DNA of 64,000 nt from Molossus alvarezi (GCA_037176705.1 CM073886.1:13786501-13850500), one strand, 5' to 3'; numbered from the stretch's first letter, positions 12,536 through 25,018 are shown. The notes: generated by a model from the letters alone, not told the origin. A program made the numbers and translations.

Positions 12536-14722
12536 TAAAACGTGTGCTGTATCTACCGACACTGCCACGTGATAAAAAGAATTTAGTCTAATTTATGTGT
12601 TTTTTGTGGGCTAGCAGTAAGAGGAGGGTTGACACATTTTTTAAAGATCTGGTGGGAGTGTAACTTTGTGTTACTCATGTCCTTATTCACATTTCTGGTC
12701 AACTGAGCCTCAGAGCCCATGTTCCTGCAGACTGCACACTGTGGTCATATGACGGCAGGTCCACAACTGGCGGAGTAAGAGGGGAAAGTCCATTTGTTTA
12801 AAGAAATCCAGAGATAGGTTCACTTTTTCCCCCTATAAAATCTTTAGCCTATCTTCAGTCAAATGCTCGGTGGGCTGCACCTTCATGATGCTGCACCCAG
12901 CTCCTAAACCAGTGAGAGGAAACCAGGCCATACCTCCCCAGGCTAAATAGAAAACATTTAAAAACTGGCCCATGTCCCCAAGGACTGCCTGACAACATCT
13001 ATAAGGACAGTCCTGTAACAGCTGCATTGCTTGGGCTCATGCCAACTGGAAGTGGAATCACTGTCGCCATCCGTTAGCCCAGGAAACTGATATAAGGCAC
13101 TGGTGGGTGCCATGCAAAGCCCAAGGTAAGACCCTGGCTATCACTAGGCTGACCCCCCTTCACCCAAGACATTTTTAGCTTGGTTATTTTTTTATTGTTA
13201 ATCCTCACCCGAGGTTTTCCATTGATTTTTTTAGAGAGAGTGAAAGGGAGGGACAAAGAGGGTGAGAGAGAGAAATATCAATGTGAGAGAGACATACTGA
13301 TTTGTTGCCTCCTGCACATGTCCCATCTGGGGCCGGGGATCGAACCTGAAACCCAGGTACATGCCCTTGACCAGCAATTGAACATGAGACCCTTGGGTGT
13401 GCGGGCTGACGCTCTAACCACCGAGCAACACCAGCCGGGGCTGGTTGCCTTTAACCTTCCAGAGCAATGAGGTGACCAGTCTGGAATTCAAAGACTATAT
13501 TGCCCCAGAATAGCCAGAACAAATGGTGGATTGGGCTGGTGCTTTAGAAACAAAGCAATTGAGAATGATTTAAAAGCATCTACAGCCTAATCATCTATAA
13601 TGAAGTCAGCAGAGTAGAAACAGCAATTCCTGTCCCACAACCTGTACGCTCACAGGAACATTTAGGTTTGAGCTTCCTCCCTTTGAGCTTCTTCCCTACA
13701 ATGGATTTTCCCCAAAACTATATGCAAAAAATAATTGTTTTTAAAGAAAAAATAATGAAATATTTAAGATGTATAATTTTAATAATATTATGTGTATAAT
13801 TATATAAATGTTCATTAAAGTTTTAAAGTTGGCCATGTGGTTGATTATAGTCTGTGATTGTGTTTATATTAAATGAAAAGTCATCAGAGAAAGGCTGGGC
13901 TATGCCATCCAGCCACTCGAGTTCACTTCCCAACTAAGAGTCCTCTTGTCCACATGGCCAGTGTTGCAAAGGCCCTCCCGCTGGAACAGGGTTGGGCCTG
14001 TTTTAGAAACAAGACAAGAACGCGGGTCACATGCTAGTCTGAAAGGTGCTTCCGTGTTACAGAAGCCATCACTGCAAATGAGAAACACTTGGTCCAGGCA
14101 ACTTAATTTCCCATCTTTCTCTTCCCACTTTAGTTTCATTCATGATTTTTCTACCCTTTCAAGATTAAAATCCATCAAATGCTCCTGGGAAGAATTGCTG
14201 AATTCTCTCAGGAACAGAGAGGAACCTGCTTTTAGACAGCCTTTGACGAGAAACTTCTTTTAGAGCAATTTTAATTGTAGTTTCACTGCACTGTTCTGAG
14301 TGTTTATTAGCAAACCCTTTTTTGTTTAGTAGCAATTATTCCCAGAGGGACAGGTATTACAAATATTTAGCGGCTGCAGAACTTTCGACTAGGAAGTGTC
14401 CAGAACACTGCAAAAAGAATCAAAACAAATAAAGAACAACGCAAGAGGCTGCAAGCACTGCAGAGGCCGAGCGCCAGGCTCACCTGCTCCCTGCGCCCAG
14501 CTGGCTGTGCCAACACTCTCTGCTCTGTGGCGCAACGTGCCGGGCGAGTCCTGGCGTCTGCATGAGCAGTGGCATTTCATTGAGTGAAAAGACCAGGAAA
14601 TACAGCAGGACAGAGTCACAGATGAATTAGTGATGCTTAGGATCTCATTTAGAATGGGGAGAGAAAGGACTCTAAGAGTGTGCACATCCCTCCGACACCT
14701 CTGTGAACGAAATCCTCACCAT
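12536..14722. other. IFT140 intron downstream of TMEM204, mostly featureless
   Basis: This stretch carries one VES (13186-13441) and an AT-rich stretch near 13690-13870. I see no exon. It includes the region just past the TMEM204 3' end, where transcription of the two genes overlaps in opposite directions. Confidence 0.5.
13186..13441 (-). mobile_element. VES SINE
   Basis: TCCTCACCCGAGG tail motif, GA-rich region and head GAGCAACACCAGCCGGGGC. It includes a second AATTGAAC block in the tRNA-like part. Confidence 0.9.
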
Positions 14723-15008
14723 TTTTGTTGTTGTTGTTGATTCTCGCCCAAAGGTATTTTTCCATTGTTGTTGTTTTTTTTTTTTTAGAGAGAGAGAGTG
14801 GAAGGTTGGGAGAGGAAGAGAGAGGGGGAAAAGAGAGAGAGAAACATAGACATGAGAGAGACACATCTATCGGTTGCCTTCCACACGACCCTGACCAGGG
14901 CTGGGGATTGAACCTGCAACCCAGGTATATGCCCTTGACCAGAATCGAACCCAAGACCCTTCGGTCCCTGGGCAGACACTCTAACCGCTGAGCCAAATGG
15001 GCCAGGGC
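14723..15008 (-). mobile_element. VES SINE abutting an IFT140 splice donor
   Basis: Starts with a (GTT)n/T-rich tail and ends GCCAAATGGGCCAGGGC. Its head begins 12 bases after the end of the IFT140 exon at 15020, leaving only GTAAGGGCTCT of the original intron start. Confidence 0.92.
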
Positions 15009-15019
15009 AGAGCCCTTAC

Positions 15020-15219
15020 CTTTTGATGAGTTTGATAGATTTGAAAGCTTCGTCCATGTCTCCAACAGCGATGAAGAAGCTGAAGTTGATCATGGCATTC
15101 CGGGTGGTCTTGTCGCAGTCCTCCAGCCCCACAAAGTCACGCAGGGGCCTCCTGCCCACCATCTGGGGGACGGAGTGGTGCCCTGCATCCACCTGGTCGT
15201 CTCTGTCTGCTTCTCCTGG
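15020..15219 (-). CDS. IFT140: IFT140 exon, propeller-to-TPR transition (about residues 735-801)
   Basis: A 200-bp exon encoding [20 protein letters not shown], then [20 protein letters not shown] and ending [11 protein letters not shown] with a split codon. I place the acceptor at ATTCAG|CCAGG because that keeps the human RKPEEADRED pattern; an AG four bases further in would break the frame. The donor is [21 protein letters not shown] is highly conserved, and the [14 protein letters not shown] helix begins the TPR-like solenoid. A VES SINE starts only 12 bases past the exon end. This is the last IFT140 exon seen before the left edge. Confidence 0.96.
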
Positions 15220-18207
15220 CTGAATGAGAAAGGGCACTGTTACCTGTTAGTTCGTGTGAAGCTAACGCCTGCACTAAGCCTCTTTCTCCTACGTCAGCCA
15301 TGGGGGTCCCTCTGCACAGAGATGCAGCAAAAACCTGTCCTCATTTGAAATCAGAGCTTTTGGCTCTGGTTTCATACAGCAGATAAGCAAAAGCTGTCCA
15401 TGCACAGGAATTCGTTTTTCAGCCGCTGGTTCCCTAACAGCTATAAAATAGTTGTGAAAATCCCCATCTCCCAGGTTTGTTTTGTAAACTAGAAAGTTTT
15501 TACTATCAAGTCAGACGTGTACACATATGCGCAAGGTCTTAAAATGAAGTAATGTCATCATAATTTCAGGTGGAGTTTTCCAAAATGGTAACCTGGATTA
15601 GTGGAGTGCCCTCCACTGATTTTTCTCAGAAGAACTGTCAACCTAGTGTAGAACTCCCCAAACAGATGTGAGGAAAGATTGTCTGAGCACGAGCACGATT
15701 TTATAGCGTCCTGCTTGAGGCCTTTTTATACCTGGCACCTACTGAGGGAGCTCCCTCAAATATTGGTTTCCTTCCTGACTGCTCTTGCCCGCACGCCCAC
15801 CTGCTCTCCTCCAGGCTGGAGCCCACACACACCATCCTCTGTCTTCCACACTGTCTGCTTCTTTCTCTCTGCAGGATCCATTTCTTCGGTGTACACTTGC
15901 TACCCGTGTAAAAAAGGGTCATGATCTACCCTCCTGGACCCAAAGCCCCTGTACGTCACTGGGCTTGAATCTGTTGCTACCCCATGACTTCTGCAAGGCT
16001 AGCCTCTACCACCTGCCCAGTTTCCAGCAGCTCTTCCATCTCACCACTGCTTCCCAAGTTAACCTGCGGTCCCCAACTTCAGACGGTGCTTGACTAGGGT
16101 CTTGAGACACTGGTAGGATGTGTCAGACCCAGGTGTGGATGGCAAGACCCTTCCAGGCACAAGGCACAACATAAGCAAAGGCCCTCAGGCAACCCATGGT
16201 CTAGGGCTGCTTAATTCAGGATTCATGGCCATGTGTAGGCTGGGTCACACTAGGCAGGAGGCTGAAGTTTGGACTACTTTTGCATGGGGTGGGAAACCTT
16301 TGGAAATGTGCATGTACAAAAAACGACTGGGCACTGCTGATCACTGTGGTTTAATCATCACAAGGCAGGACCTGGTGTCCACCAGTCTTGCTGTGATCTA
16401 GTCAGAGCCCTGCTCCTATGAGCACACTTGGGAATTCTCACAGAAGCATGAGCACCTGAGGGCCCTGCTTCATCTGCTGCCTGCCCCAGCATTTGCGTTG
16501 CCCTCATTACAGGTCTTCGAGGTGGGGACTGAACCACCTGCTCTGGCCACACGTGGAAGCCAGGGACCTAGGCTGCTAACTCTCAAGTGTGTGGATGGGA
16601 ACCTCTGGGACGTGGCCAAGGGATGTAAACACAGGTCAGTAACCAGAAGAGCAGCTTTTAAGGAAATACAATGCCTCCCTCCTCCCCACATTTGGTTGAT
16701 ACTGGTGACTTACCTTCCACAGCCATTCATCATAAGCACCTCAGAGTCAAATGAATAAGACTTCCTACATTGCAAATGTAGGTAAACTATTTCCTGTACT
16801 ACAAACATCAGGTGACAGGCTGTTCGCGCCATGCGTCTGACCAGGACGAGAGCTCTGTGGTGACATGGGTGTGCTGCTACCCATGAGGAGCTAATACGGT
16901 GTCACGTGCCTGAACAGCCTGGTTAAAGAGGATATGCAGGTGAGGTGGGAAGTACTGTCCCACAGACAACTACAGCTTAAAATGGAAGATCTTGAGAAAA
17001 AGGCAGAGTTAAGGTGACGGATAAGCGGGGAGTCGTCTGGCGCTGCGTCACACGTCTCCACTCCTGGACAGCTAGGAGAGTAGGCACGAAGAAGACAAGA
17101 AGTGAGAGACAGACTCAGAAACGTGTGAGAGAAACCAAAGTCCGAAATGTGATAACAATGGCGGAGAACGCGATAGAAAGAATGTAAATGTCTCTCACAA
17201 CTTCCTGAGTTCTCAAACCAAAGCGAGAAGAAAATGCCTAAGGAGCACTAAATAACAAATTCAGAAAAATGCTAGTCTGTGGAACCAATCTATTTCAAAT
17301 AAGGGGCTAAGGAAACCTGCATCGACAGACAGAGGGATCCTGGAATTTGGGGGTCACGTGAGCCCATCCCAAGCTTCACAAAGATCATCCCAATTATCTC
17401 AGGGAAACGTCAATCCACATACTATGTGTCATGCCAGTGGCCATGCTATGTCACTTTAAGTGGTATTTCTAGGGATGTGTGAACCGACTGCGCCCAGAGT
17501 TGTTTCGATCACTCATGCCACGATGCGTGCAGTTTCGGCAGCCTCAGAACCGCAGACCCCCACGCAGCTCGTCGGGACGTTCAGAGGTCAGGGGCCATGG
17601 AGCCAAGGAGACCAAGTCCCAGGGAAGGCAAGCAACTTGTCCAAAGTAGCCACGTTGGGGCATAAGCATATGTGTGCTGAAAACGATCCTGTTCTCTCAC
17701 AAACTTAAAAACTGTCCGTGTACGTAACAGGCACACTCGTAGGCAAGTACAGAAACCTCTAGGAAGGCCACCTGCCAGCCTCTTCACCGTGACCATCTCT
17801 GGGGACTGGGTCTATGGAGATTTACATCGTCTTTAGTCTTTATTTCTTTATTTGTACCTTCTAAATTTTCTACAGTGGATACAGGAATACACAATTTTTA
17901 AAAAGCAGCTAGAATAAAAAAGAAGGCAGAAAAGCCACAGGTTGAGGTGCCCCCAGGGGAAACACTGGGAGGACGCCTGAGTGACATCATGACCCTCCTC
18001 CTTAGCACAACTCTGTCTCAAGAGCAAAACCTTGTCTCATGATTCTCCAAACATGGGAGACCTCATATTGCTGGGATTTCAGGGAACAAATTAGAGCCTT
18101 GTTTAATGAGCTGTGAGCAGAGGCACCAGACTCCAGCACCTGGGAGACCCAGGCCCAGCCCGGGAGAGGGACCCGAGAACACCACCCAGTGCTCATGGGA
18201 CTCACAC
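15220..18207. other. IFT140 intron without recognisable mobile elements
   Basis: About 3 kb with no VES, L1 or DNA transposon that I can recognise. Short stretches near 16130-16330 and 17820-17920 resemble ancient mammalian repeats but cannot be named. By eye it is the longest VES-free intron tract in the right half of the TMEM204/IFT140 overlap. Confidence 0.5.
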
Positions 18208-18339
18208 CTTTCTTGTGAAGTAATAATGGGGCACTTCCATTCCTAGAAGAGACTGGTAGGCAGGAGGCCGGGGGAAGCTGTCCTGAAGCAAGAAGCCATG
18301 CTCTTCAGAAATGAAGAAGGACAGAATCAACACGTCTGC
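18208..18339 (-). CDS. IFT140: IFT140 exon (about residues 691-734)
   Basis: A 132-bp exon, 44 whole codons, encoding [20 protein letters not shown], then [20 protein letters not shown] and FTRK. The acceptor is CTCCCAG and the donor GTGTGA. The sequence tracks human except in the FPRPPAYQ loop. It precedes the junction between the second propeller and the helical TPR region. Confidence 0.95.
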
Positions 18340-19375
18340 CTGGGAGAGAGGAAAAAAGATGGTCTTGTTTTTAGTTTGGCAATATACTTTACTATTTTGC
18401 TACTAATTCCCATTTTCATTGCCGAGATATTTACATGAAACATAGATAAAACAGAGGATGACCTACTCTGACAAAGATAATCCAAGGGATTATCTCCCTC
18501 TGGGCACATGGCAATCCGTCTCCACCAATGCCTGTGCTTCGGAGAAACTGACACATCTTCTGGAGAAATGCACCTCGTCTGGTTTGGGACACTATGTCCT
18601 TCTCGCTGACTGATTTCCTTGTAGCAAAGACTAATCATTCCTACTGAGCTGGTGAATGAAACCCAGAAGAGCTCTCATGTTTCAAAAGATAGCCCCTTCA
18701 GTTTCTTTACTCATTTAAAAACCACCCAGAGCAACAACCATACAGAGATCTTGCCACTGCTTTCAAGGAACAGGGACATCACAGGGAAGAGGCGAGGGAC
18801 TCTTTAGGATCCTGTCCTATGGGACTCAGAACAGCAACACCAGGCTGCAGCCCCTTCTGAGAAGAAAAGCAATAGGAGGTTGAGGGGTGCCAGAGCCTTT
18901 TCTTGCTGTGTGAATTCTTACAATTTCTCATCATCTTCATGAAAGACCAAAAGAGCTCTCTGTTCAAACTGCTGGAAAGTGCCCTTCACACATACACCCC
19001 CTCATCTTTTATTCATTATCAATTTGCACATTCTTACGCTTGTCTAGGCTTGTCACCAGGCCCTCTATGCTAAAGAAAATTCCTCTGGCAATGTCTTTGC
19101 TTCTCTCAATCCAATAACAGAGATGCCACCTCAACACATTTTACCACTTAGGGTTTCAGAACCAATGATTGGATTTGCTTCTGAAAATTTCAGAGTATGG
19201 ACACTGAGTGCTGATTATCTCAGAGGATCCAAACTCTTACCGTCCTGGAAAGGAAATTCCTTTGACAGGGAAATAAGTCCCCTAAAGTTAGACGGCTGCT
19301 GTCCTTTGCTGACTTACTGAGGACCCTTTGTATAAATTCTTTTGGAAAGAGGTGGGTTAGAAAGAAGTACAGCAG

Positions 19376-19600
19376 CCTTGGCCATTATGGCTCAGTTGGC
19401 TGAGCATCCTCTCATGCATCAAAAGGTTGCTGGTTCAATTCCTAGTCAGGGCACATGCCCAGGTTGCGGGCTTGATCCCTGGTAGGGGGCGTGCAGGAGG
19501 CAGCCAATCAATATTTTGCTCTCACATTGATGTTTCTCTCTCTCTCCCTCCCCCCTTCCTCTCTCTCTCAAAGTCAATAAAAAAAAATCTTAGAAAAAAA
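19376..19600 (+). mobile_element. VES SINE, divergent subfamily
   Basis: Head CCTTGGCCATTATGGCTCAG, a middle GGGCACATGCCCAGGTTGCG and tail AGTCAATAAAAAAAAATC in place of the CCTCAGGTGAGG motif. This is a second VES subfamily, also seen at 41434, 45699 and 51643. Confidence 0.88.
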
Positions 19601-20110
19601 GACAGAAAAACAGAAGCCCAGCAAACCACTGGGCTTTCCCATAGAAGGCTAGACACCCATCCTACAATACACAAGACTTGGAAAGTGTCAGGGTCCAGGC
19701 CCTTGGGATGGGGCATCAGTGTGGGAGAGGGGGACCCACAGAGCTTGGGGAGTGGGGTGGTGAGCAGAGAGCAGTGACTGAGGCGAGGAGGCTGCTGTGG
19801 TTGGAATTGTCCTTGTTGGAGCATTACGGCAGGGTGCTGCCTCAGAGAGACAGTCACAAGATGTGCTGCCATTAGGTTGAGGTAACTGGAGAACAGAGCA
19901 TTAAATTGAGTCATACAAGACAGAGAGGGTGAGGCCAGCCTCCTGGTGTACACCCAGAGCGGAGAGGCTACACAGGCATACTGGAGGGGGACACTCTGTT
20001 CCACGTGAATAAATTGCCCTGTAATTTTCTCATAAACCTTGTCACCGGGATTGTGAACCCACAAGTCCGAAGTCCCCACGCCTCTAAACACAAATGCAGC
20101 CGTGCAGTAC

Positions 20111-20279
20111 CGTGGGGACGGCGCTGTCCTCAGTGTGGGCCTTCCTGTCTGTGGGCTGCGGCGGGGCTCCCGTGACCTCTTGCATGGCCTCGCACACGAA
20201 CAGCCTGGGCTCACTCTGATCCCAGAAGTGGCTCACAGGAACAAGATGCTCCAGCCTCCCATCCTCAAAGGTATGGTTC
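20111..20279 (-). CDS. IFT140: IFT140 exon (about residues 634-690)
   Basis: A 169-bp exon encoding [20 protein letters not shown], then [14 protein letters not shown] and a variable tail ending TEDSAVPT. The acceptor is CTTTCAG and the donor GTACTG. The [15 protein letters not shown] block is near-identical to human. The following proline- and charge-rich piece (about residues 660-690) is poorly conserved and is probably a disordered loop. The exon ends in phase 0 and joins [11 protein letters not shown]. Confidence 0.95.
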
Positions 20280-21255
20280 CTGAAAGAGAGACCCATCCAG
20301 AACACTGAGAGTGAGTTCTTGTTCTCAGCCTCTGGAAGCACCGTCGGGCAGTCTCCAGTCAGCGTCAGCAGCCGTGATCCGAGTTCCGGCCTGCCCAGAT
20401 CGGGGGTACTCTGCACACCATGTTGAGATGCAGCCTAATTATATTCTATCACATTTTATAAAATTGGTTTAAAGAGTCCCAGTAGAGACAAACAGTGAGG
20501 CTTGGGCTCTAGAGGTCTTGAGGAAGGTCTTGAGGGGGTGGCCCTCAAGGTGAGACAGCACCCCCTGCTGGGCAGTTTTGGGGCCTGGGTTCCAGTTCCA
20601 GCCATGACCTGTGTGATGTGGTGCATTTACCTCTGGTCCTCCCCACCTTTAAATCTCCCTGCTTTACAGGCCTAGAATGCAATGAAGAATTGTACGGAGA
20701 AAAAATGGTTGGGTGGCAAAGAATAAATCAGATCTCAAAAGAAGGCAGGCAACTGGCAGAAGACAGTAAGCCTCACGTAATTGCCACCCGGAGTGTGACA
20801 AGCCAGGGACAGGCTCCATGTGCCTGTATGGTCATGCAGGAGCTCAGAGACCTGACTCTGCAGGAAACCAGCAGCCCTCACAGATGTCATAGCTCCAGGA
20901 CCAAGCAGAAAGCAGGGCACGTAGACAAGCATGGTGCGGTAGATAGAAGCATTTATGGGGACCCACAGAGTGCCAGGAAGACCTTGGGATTGGTCTGGAG
21001 AGGGGTGTGGGTGGACACAAGGATGTGGCTCAGGGGCTCCCAGAGCAACTAGGAGGGAAACACGAACAGGCAGATGTGGAGGGGAAAGCGTGATTCAGAG
21101 ACATTTCAAAACAAGAACACTGGGAACTAGTCACAGAGAGGGGTTAAAGGAAAGGTTAGTTCTGAGGTTTTAGACCAGGTAACCCAGGAAAATAGTACTG
21201 CGGGCAAGAATGTGGCCTCTGGGGAGTGAAGCTGAGTTGGTGGGATATATGTATA
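20280..21255. other. IFT140 intron, no gene
   Basis: Unique-looking sequence with possible ancient repeat traces near 20870-21240. Nothing can be named. Confidence 0.4.
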
Positions 21256-21505
21256 TATAATCCTCACCTGAGGATATTTTTTCCATTGAATTTTAAAGCA
21301 TGGAAGGGAAGGAGGGAGGCAGACAGAGGGGAGCGGGGGAGAGAGAGAGACATCGATGTGAAAGAGACATACTGATTGGTTGCCTCCCGAACCCACCCTG
21401 ACTGGGTGGGGGATTGAACCTGCAACCCAGGTACATGGGAATGGAACCCAAGACCCTTTGGTGCATGGGCCAATGCTCTAACCTCTGAGCCACACTGGCC
21501 AGGAC
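21256..21505 (-). mobile_element. VES SINE
   Basis: AATCCTCACCTGAGGATA tail motif through to GAGCCACACTGGCCAGGAC. It lies in IFT140 sense orientation with an intact CAG|GTGAG motif. Confidence 0.92.
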
Positions 21506-22376
21506 ATTTTTTGGGGGCATCTATTTTTGAGATGATGGTAAGAGGCTCCAGGACATTTGGAGATGGAGAAGTGAAGCCCAACTTGGTGAGAAGTGAAGAT
21601 AAGCATGTGCAGATGAGGCCACCAGCAGATGCAAGTTTAAGAGACCAGGTGAAAGAAGATTCCAGGAAGGAATCTGAGGAGGAAAGAGGTGGGGGTGCGT
21701 GGGGCAGGCGGGACGGGGGCAGGGAGGGGCTGTGCCAGGAGCACGAGGAACAGGGCAGCCAGAGAGAAGCACGGCTCGGCCCTCCGACACCGCTCTGCCC
21801 CGCACCCTCGGCCCGTAGGCCTCTGGCTCCCCTTTGCATCTTATACTGGGACCTGAACATCGGCCACGCTGCTGTTCCGATGGCAGGGCCAGGGTCAGCT
21901 CCCGTGTCCCCGAGCAGTGCCCTTTGTTCTCGTGCAGCGCTGTACGCACAATCAACTGTGAACTGTAGGTGCAATAATGTAAGACTTAAATTCTATACAT
22001 CTTTTCTTAGTAGAAGGAACTACAGATATATGTTACATGAACTCCCTGGAGAAAGACAATGATTTTTTCTAGAAAAACTCTCACTATAAGATTCATGCCA
22101 TCCCTACCATCAGGGGCACGGGCGAGTCCAAGGTTCACTGCATTTCTCTGTCTCCTGTGACTTGGGGCCATTTCTGTAGACACCTCAGTCACAGCCCTTC
22201 CAGAAGCTAATTCCAGAACCTCAGAACCTAGAAAACAACTTACAGATCCCAATCTATCCCAACTGCCCAAGTGTGCTTCTACTTCACTTTCTATCTTCAC
22301 TACAAGTGACTGCGGGGGTCTTGGAAGTTTGAAGTATAACTTAGCAAAACCTGCCTACAAGTTGATGCCAAGTATC

Positions 22377-22640
22377 CTTTTCTTCTTTTCTTTTCTATAC
22401 TCACCCAAAGACTTTTTTTTTTTTTTTTGCATTTATCTTTAGATATGGGAGAGAGAGAAGGAGAAAGAGAGAGAGAAACATTGATGTGAGAGAGACACAT
22501 TGAGTAGTTGCCACCCACACGACTCCAACCGGGGCTGGGGACAAACTGCAACCGAGGTACGCGCCCTTAGCGGGAACCGAACCCAGGACTCTCTGGACCA
22601 CAGGCCGACGCTCTAACCGCTGAGCCAAACCAGCCAGGGC
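22377..22640 (-). mobile_element. VES SINE 45 bp past an IFT140 donor
   Basis: Flanked by the 9-bp repeat CCAAGTATC at 22368-22376 and 22641-22649. It carries a long T-run and a degraded tail motif (CTCACCCAAAGA). IFT140 sense orientation. Confidence 0.94.
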
Positions 22641-22684
22641 CCAAGTATCATTTTCAACAAAATCCTCCCAAACCACAATCTTAC

Positions 22685-22815
22685 TTCTTAGTTTCCTGTC
22701 CATTAAAGGATAATGTCTCTGTTTGATCGATCTGTCCCATCTTGAAGTCAAAGATGGTCACCGTATCCATTTCCACATCATAAAAACAGATTTTGGAATC
22801 GGGACTGTTGTCAGC
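22685..22815 (-). CDS. IFT140: IFT140 exon (about residues 591-634)
   Basis: A 131-bp exon encoding [20 protein letters not shown], then [20 protein letters not shown] and ETK. The acceptor is CCCTAG and the donor [23 protein letters not shown] is a blade closing strand with YD in place of WD. The donor lies inside an apparent AAG TAA, so unspliced reading would stop at once; splicing gives ETKKNHTFEDG, parallel to human ETNKSHLFVDEG. A sense-orientation VES (22377-22640) starts 45 bp past the donor. Confidence 0.95.
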
Positions 22816-23007
22816 CTAGGGGAAGAGAAAACCAGAAACTCACGTGACCACTCAGCTGAGAAAACCATGTCCTGGTGTCAATGACCCACAGGCCAATCTG
22901 GCCAGCCTACTCCCAGTATCCAGAATTTAATGTCACTTTACCTTCATCTCACTGAATGGTTGTTGAATTATTACTTTATAAGTTCAGAGAATTGAAAATA
23001 AATCTCA

Positions 23008-23370
23008 CGACATGGAGGGACCTGGAAAGTATTATCCTAAGTGAAAGAAGCCAAGCAGAAAAAGACAAATACCACATGATCTCACTTATATACGGAATAT
23101 AATGAACATAACAGTCTGAGGAATACAGTAGACCCAGACACATGGAAGTAGGGCACAGACTGACATCCCTCAGAAGAGGGGATGGGGGGTGAGGGGGTGG
23201 GAAGAGATAAACCACAGAACTTATATGCATGTATGCATGACCAATGGACATGGACAACTAAGCCGGGGACAGGGTGGAGGTGGGGTGGGGTGGGGGGTGC
23301 CAATGGGGTAAAAAGGTAAAATGTCTGTAACAAAAAAATAAATAAAAATTCATTAAAAAAAAAAAAAAAA
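23008..23370 (+). mobile_element. 5'-truncated young L1 (end of ORF2 plus 3' UTR)
   Basis: Starts within the last codons of ORF2 (a KYHMISLIYGI-type end and TAA) and continues through a G-rich 3' UTR and A-tail. Perfect 14-bp duplication GAAAATAAATCTCA at 22994-23007 and 23371-23384. The 3' UTR shares ACTTATATGCATGTATGCAT with the HAL1 and L1 copies elsewhere in the window. Confidence 0.94.
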
Positions 23371-23862
23371 GAAAATAAATCTCAAAATATTGTGACGGTT
23401 GACTTCAGCTGTCTAGAGTGATGTCATTTTAGCTGAGGTGGATAACCACAGGAACAAGAAGGAATCCGGGTTCTGATAAACCAATTTTGATGCAGCTCGC
23501 TGGGGGTGATTTGCGTGTCTGAGAATCTGTGCTGCACCCACGTTCAAGGAACAAGGCTGCCCTCCCTCTGGGAATCTCCTATCAAGTATCCTGGGCTCTG
23601 AATTCTGCCTCTTGCTTGCTCACCAGCCTGTGCTCACACTCCTCCCGCTCCCTGCAGACATCCTCTTTATTAGGTCAACCCCACGGTGTCTCTCGTTTGT
23701 TCTTCCATAGCAGTCAGGGCACGAGCAGGGATCTCGGCCGCAGCACAGCCAGCTACATCCTTGGACAAAGAACTTGTCTCAAACGGGAAATGTCAGATGC
23801 AAGAGGCCACAGCTACTACTATGACTGCCATCATCTCACTCATCGTCTCTTCTTTCTTCTTC

Positions 23863-23951
23863 TTTTTCTTTTTTTAATCCTCACCTGAGGATATTTTTTC
23901 TATTGGTTGTTAGAGAGAGTGGAAGGGAGGGAGGGAAGAGTGGAGAAAGGA

Positions 23952-23983
<32 letters not shown>

Positions 23984-24198
23984 AGAGAGAGAGAGAAACA
24001 TTGATGTGAGAGAGACACATCAATTGGTTACCTCTTGCACATGCCCTGACGGTGCCAGGGATCAACCTGAAACCCAGGTCAAGGAGGCCAGGGGTCAAAC
24101 CTGCAGCCAGGTCTGCGCCCTTGACTGGGAATTGAACCTGAGACCCTTCAGTGTACAGACTGACGTTCTAACTACTGAGCCACACCAGCCAGGGCACA
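23863..24198 (-). mobile_element. Extended VES SINE
   Basis: About 335 bp, longer than its neighbours because of an expanded GA tract and an apparent internal duplication of the AAACCTG...CCAGGT segment. Duplication TCTTTCTTCTTC at 23851-23862 and 24199-24210. Confidence 0.92.
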
Positions 24199-24874
24199 TC
24201 TTTCTTCTTCATCCTCACACAGAAAGGTACATGTGCACACACAAAAGAAACTAAGAGGAAACCAGTTTGGTTGCTAGGGGCAGCAAATGCCAAGAACTTA
24301 GGTGGACTGTTAAAAGCTTTACTCTATTAGAGTTCACGTCTTGGCTGAACCATCACCTCATTTGGGAGCCTCCTGACCTTCCCGTTACTTGCTCTCCTGG
24401 CTCTGTGCACTGTCCTCCCAGCTGTCACCAGGGTTGTAAAAATGTACTTGTTTGCCTCAACCTTTGACCAATGTCTGTTCAACCACATTGGGTGGCTAAG
24501 TCTTCTTTTTTAACTGATCAATTTGTATCTATAGTGCCAATTTGTATCTACAGTGCGCTGGCACATGGAAGCAATCCATACTCAACTCCCGAATGAGTGA
24601 ACAAGAGTACAAACAAACGAATGAAAACATGGACAAAAAGTAGTGGGTGGCAAGGCACCAGCCACCTAGAACAGGATGGACATGCCCTCCGACACCTTGC
24701 CTTCAGACCCTCCCTGCGGTTACCTGCACCCTGACATCACTCCATCTCTAAGCAAGAGGCTGAAAGATACCTTCAAGCGTCTTGTCAACCCTTTGAGCTG
24801 AGAGAGTTTAGTTGGACAATGACACAAGGCAGAAAAGAGGAGAGGTGAGGGGTTCTGTAAAGAAGAAACCACTG

Positions 24875-25018
24875 CCCTGGCTGGTTTGGCTCTGTGGTTA
24901 TAGCATCTGTGACAATGAGTCACAGATTCGATTCCAGTTAAGGGCATGTATCTCGGTTGCAGTTCGTCCCCGGCCCTGGTCAGGTAGTGCAGGAGGCAAC
25001 CTGAGGAATAAAAATAAA
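24875..25018 (+). mobile_element. Short VES SINE lacking the CT-rich domain
   Basis: Only about 144 bp: the tRNA-like head and middle are present, but the CGATGT block, CT-rich stretch and CCTCAGGTGAGG motif are missing, and an A-rich tail follows GCAGGAGGCAACCTGAGG directly. A perfect 16-bp duplication AAAGAAGAAACCACTG (24859-24874, 25019-25034) shows that this short form itself inserted. Confidence 0.93.

Noticed and set aside
14709..14722. Possible target duplication of the VES next to the exon at 15020 (CCTCACCATTTT and CCCTTACCTTTT)
   Set aside because: Too many mismatches in 12 bases, and CCTCACC is itself a VES tail motif, so it is not evidence that the donor was duplicated.
19522..20214. 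Long minus-strand open frame of 230 codons
   Set aside because: It runs through a VES SINE, intron and, in the wrong frame, the real IFT140 exon at 20111-20279. No protein family is visible.
21264..21974. Minus-strand open frame of 236 codons
   Set aside because: The second half is VES sequence and the first half is low-complexity Ser/Pro-rich text without splice context.
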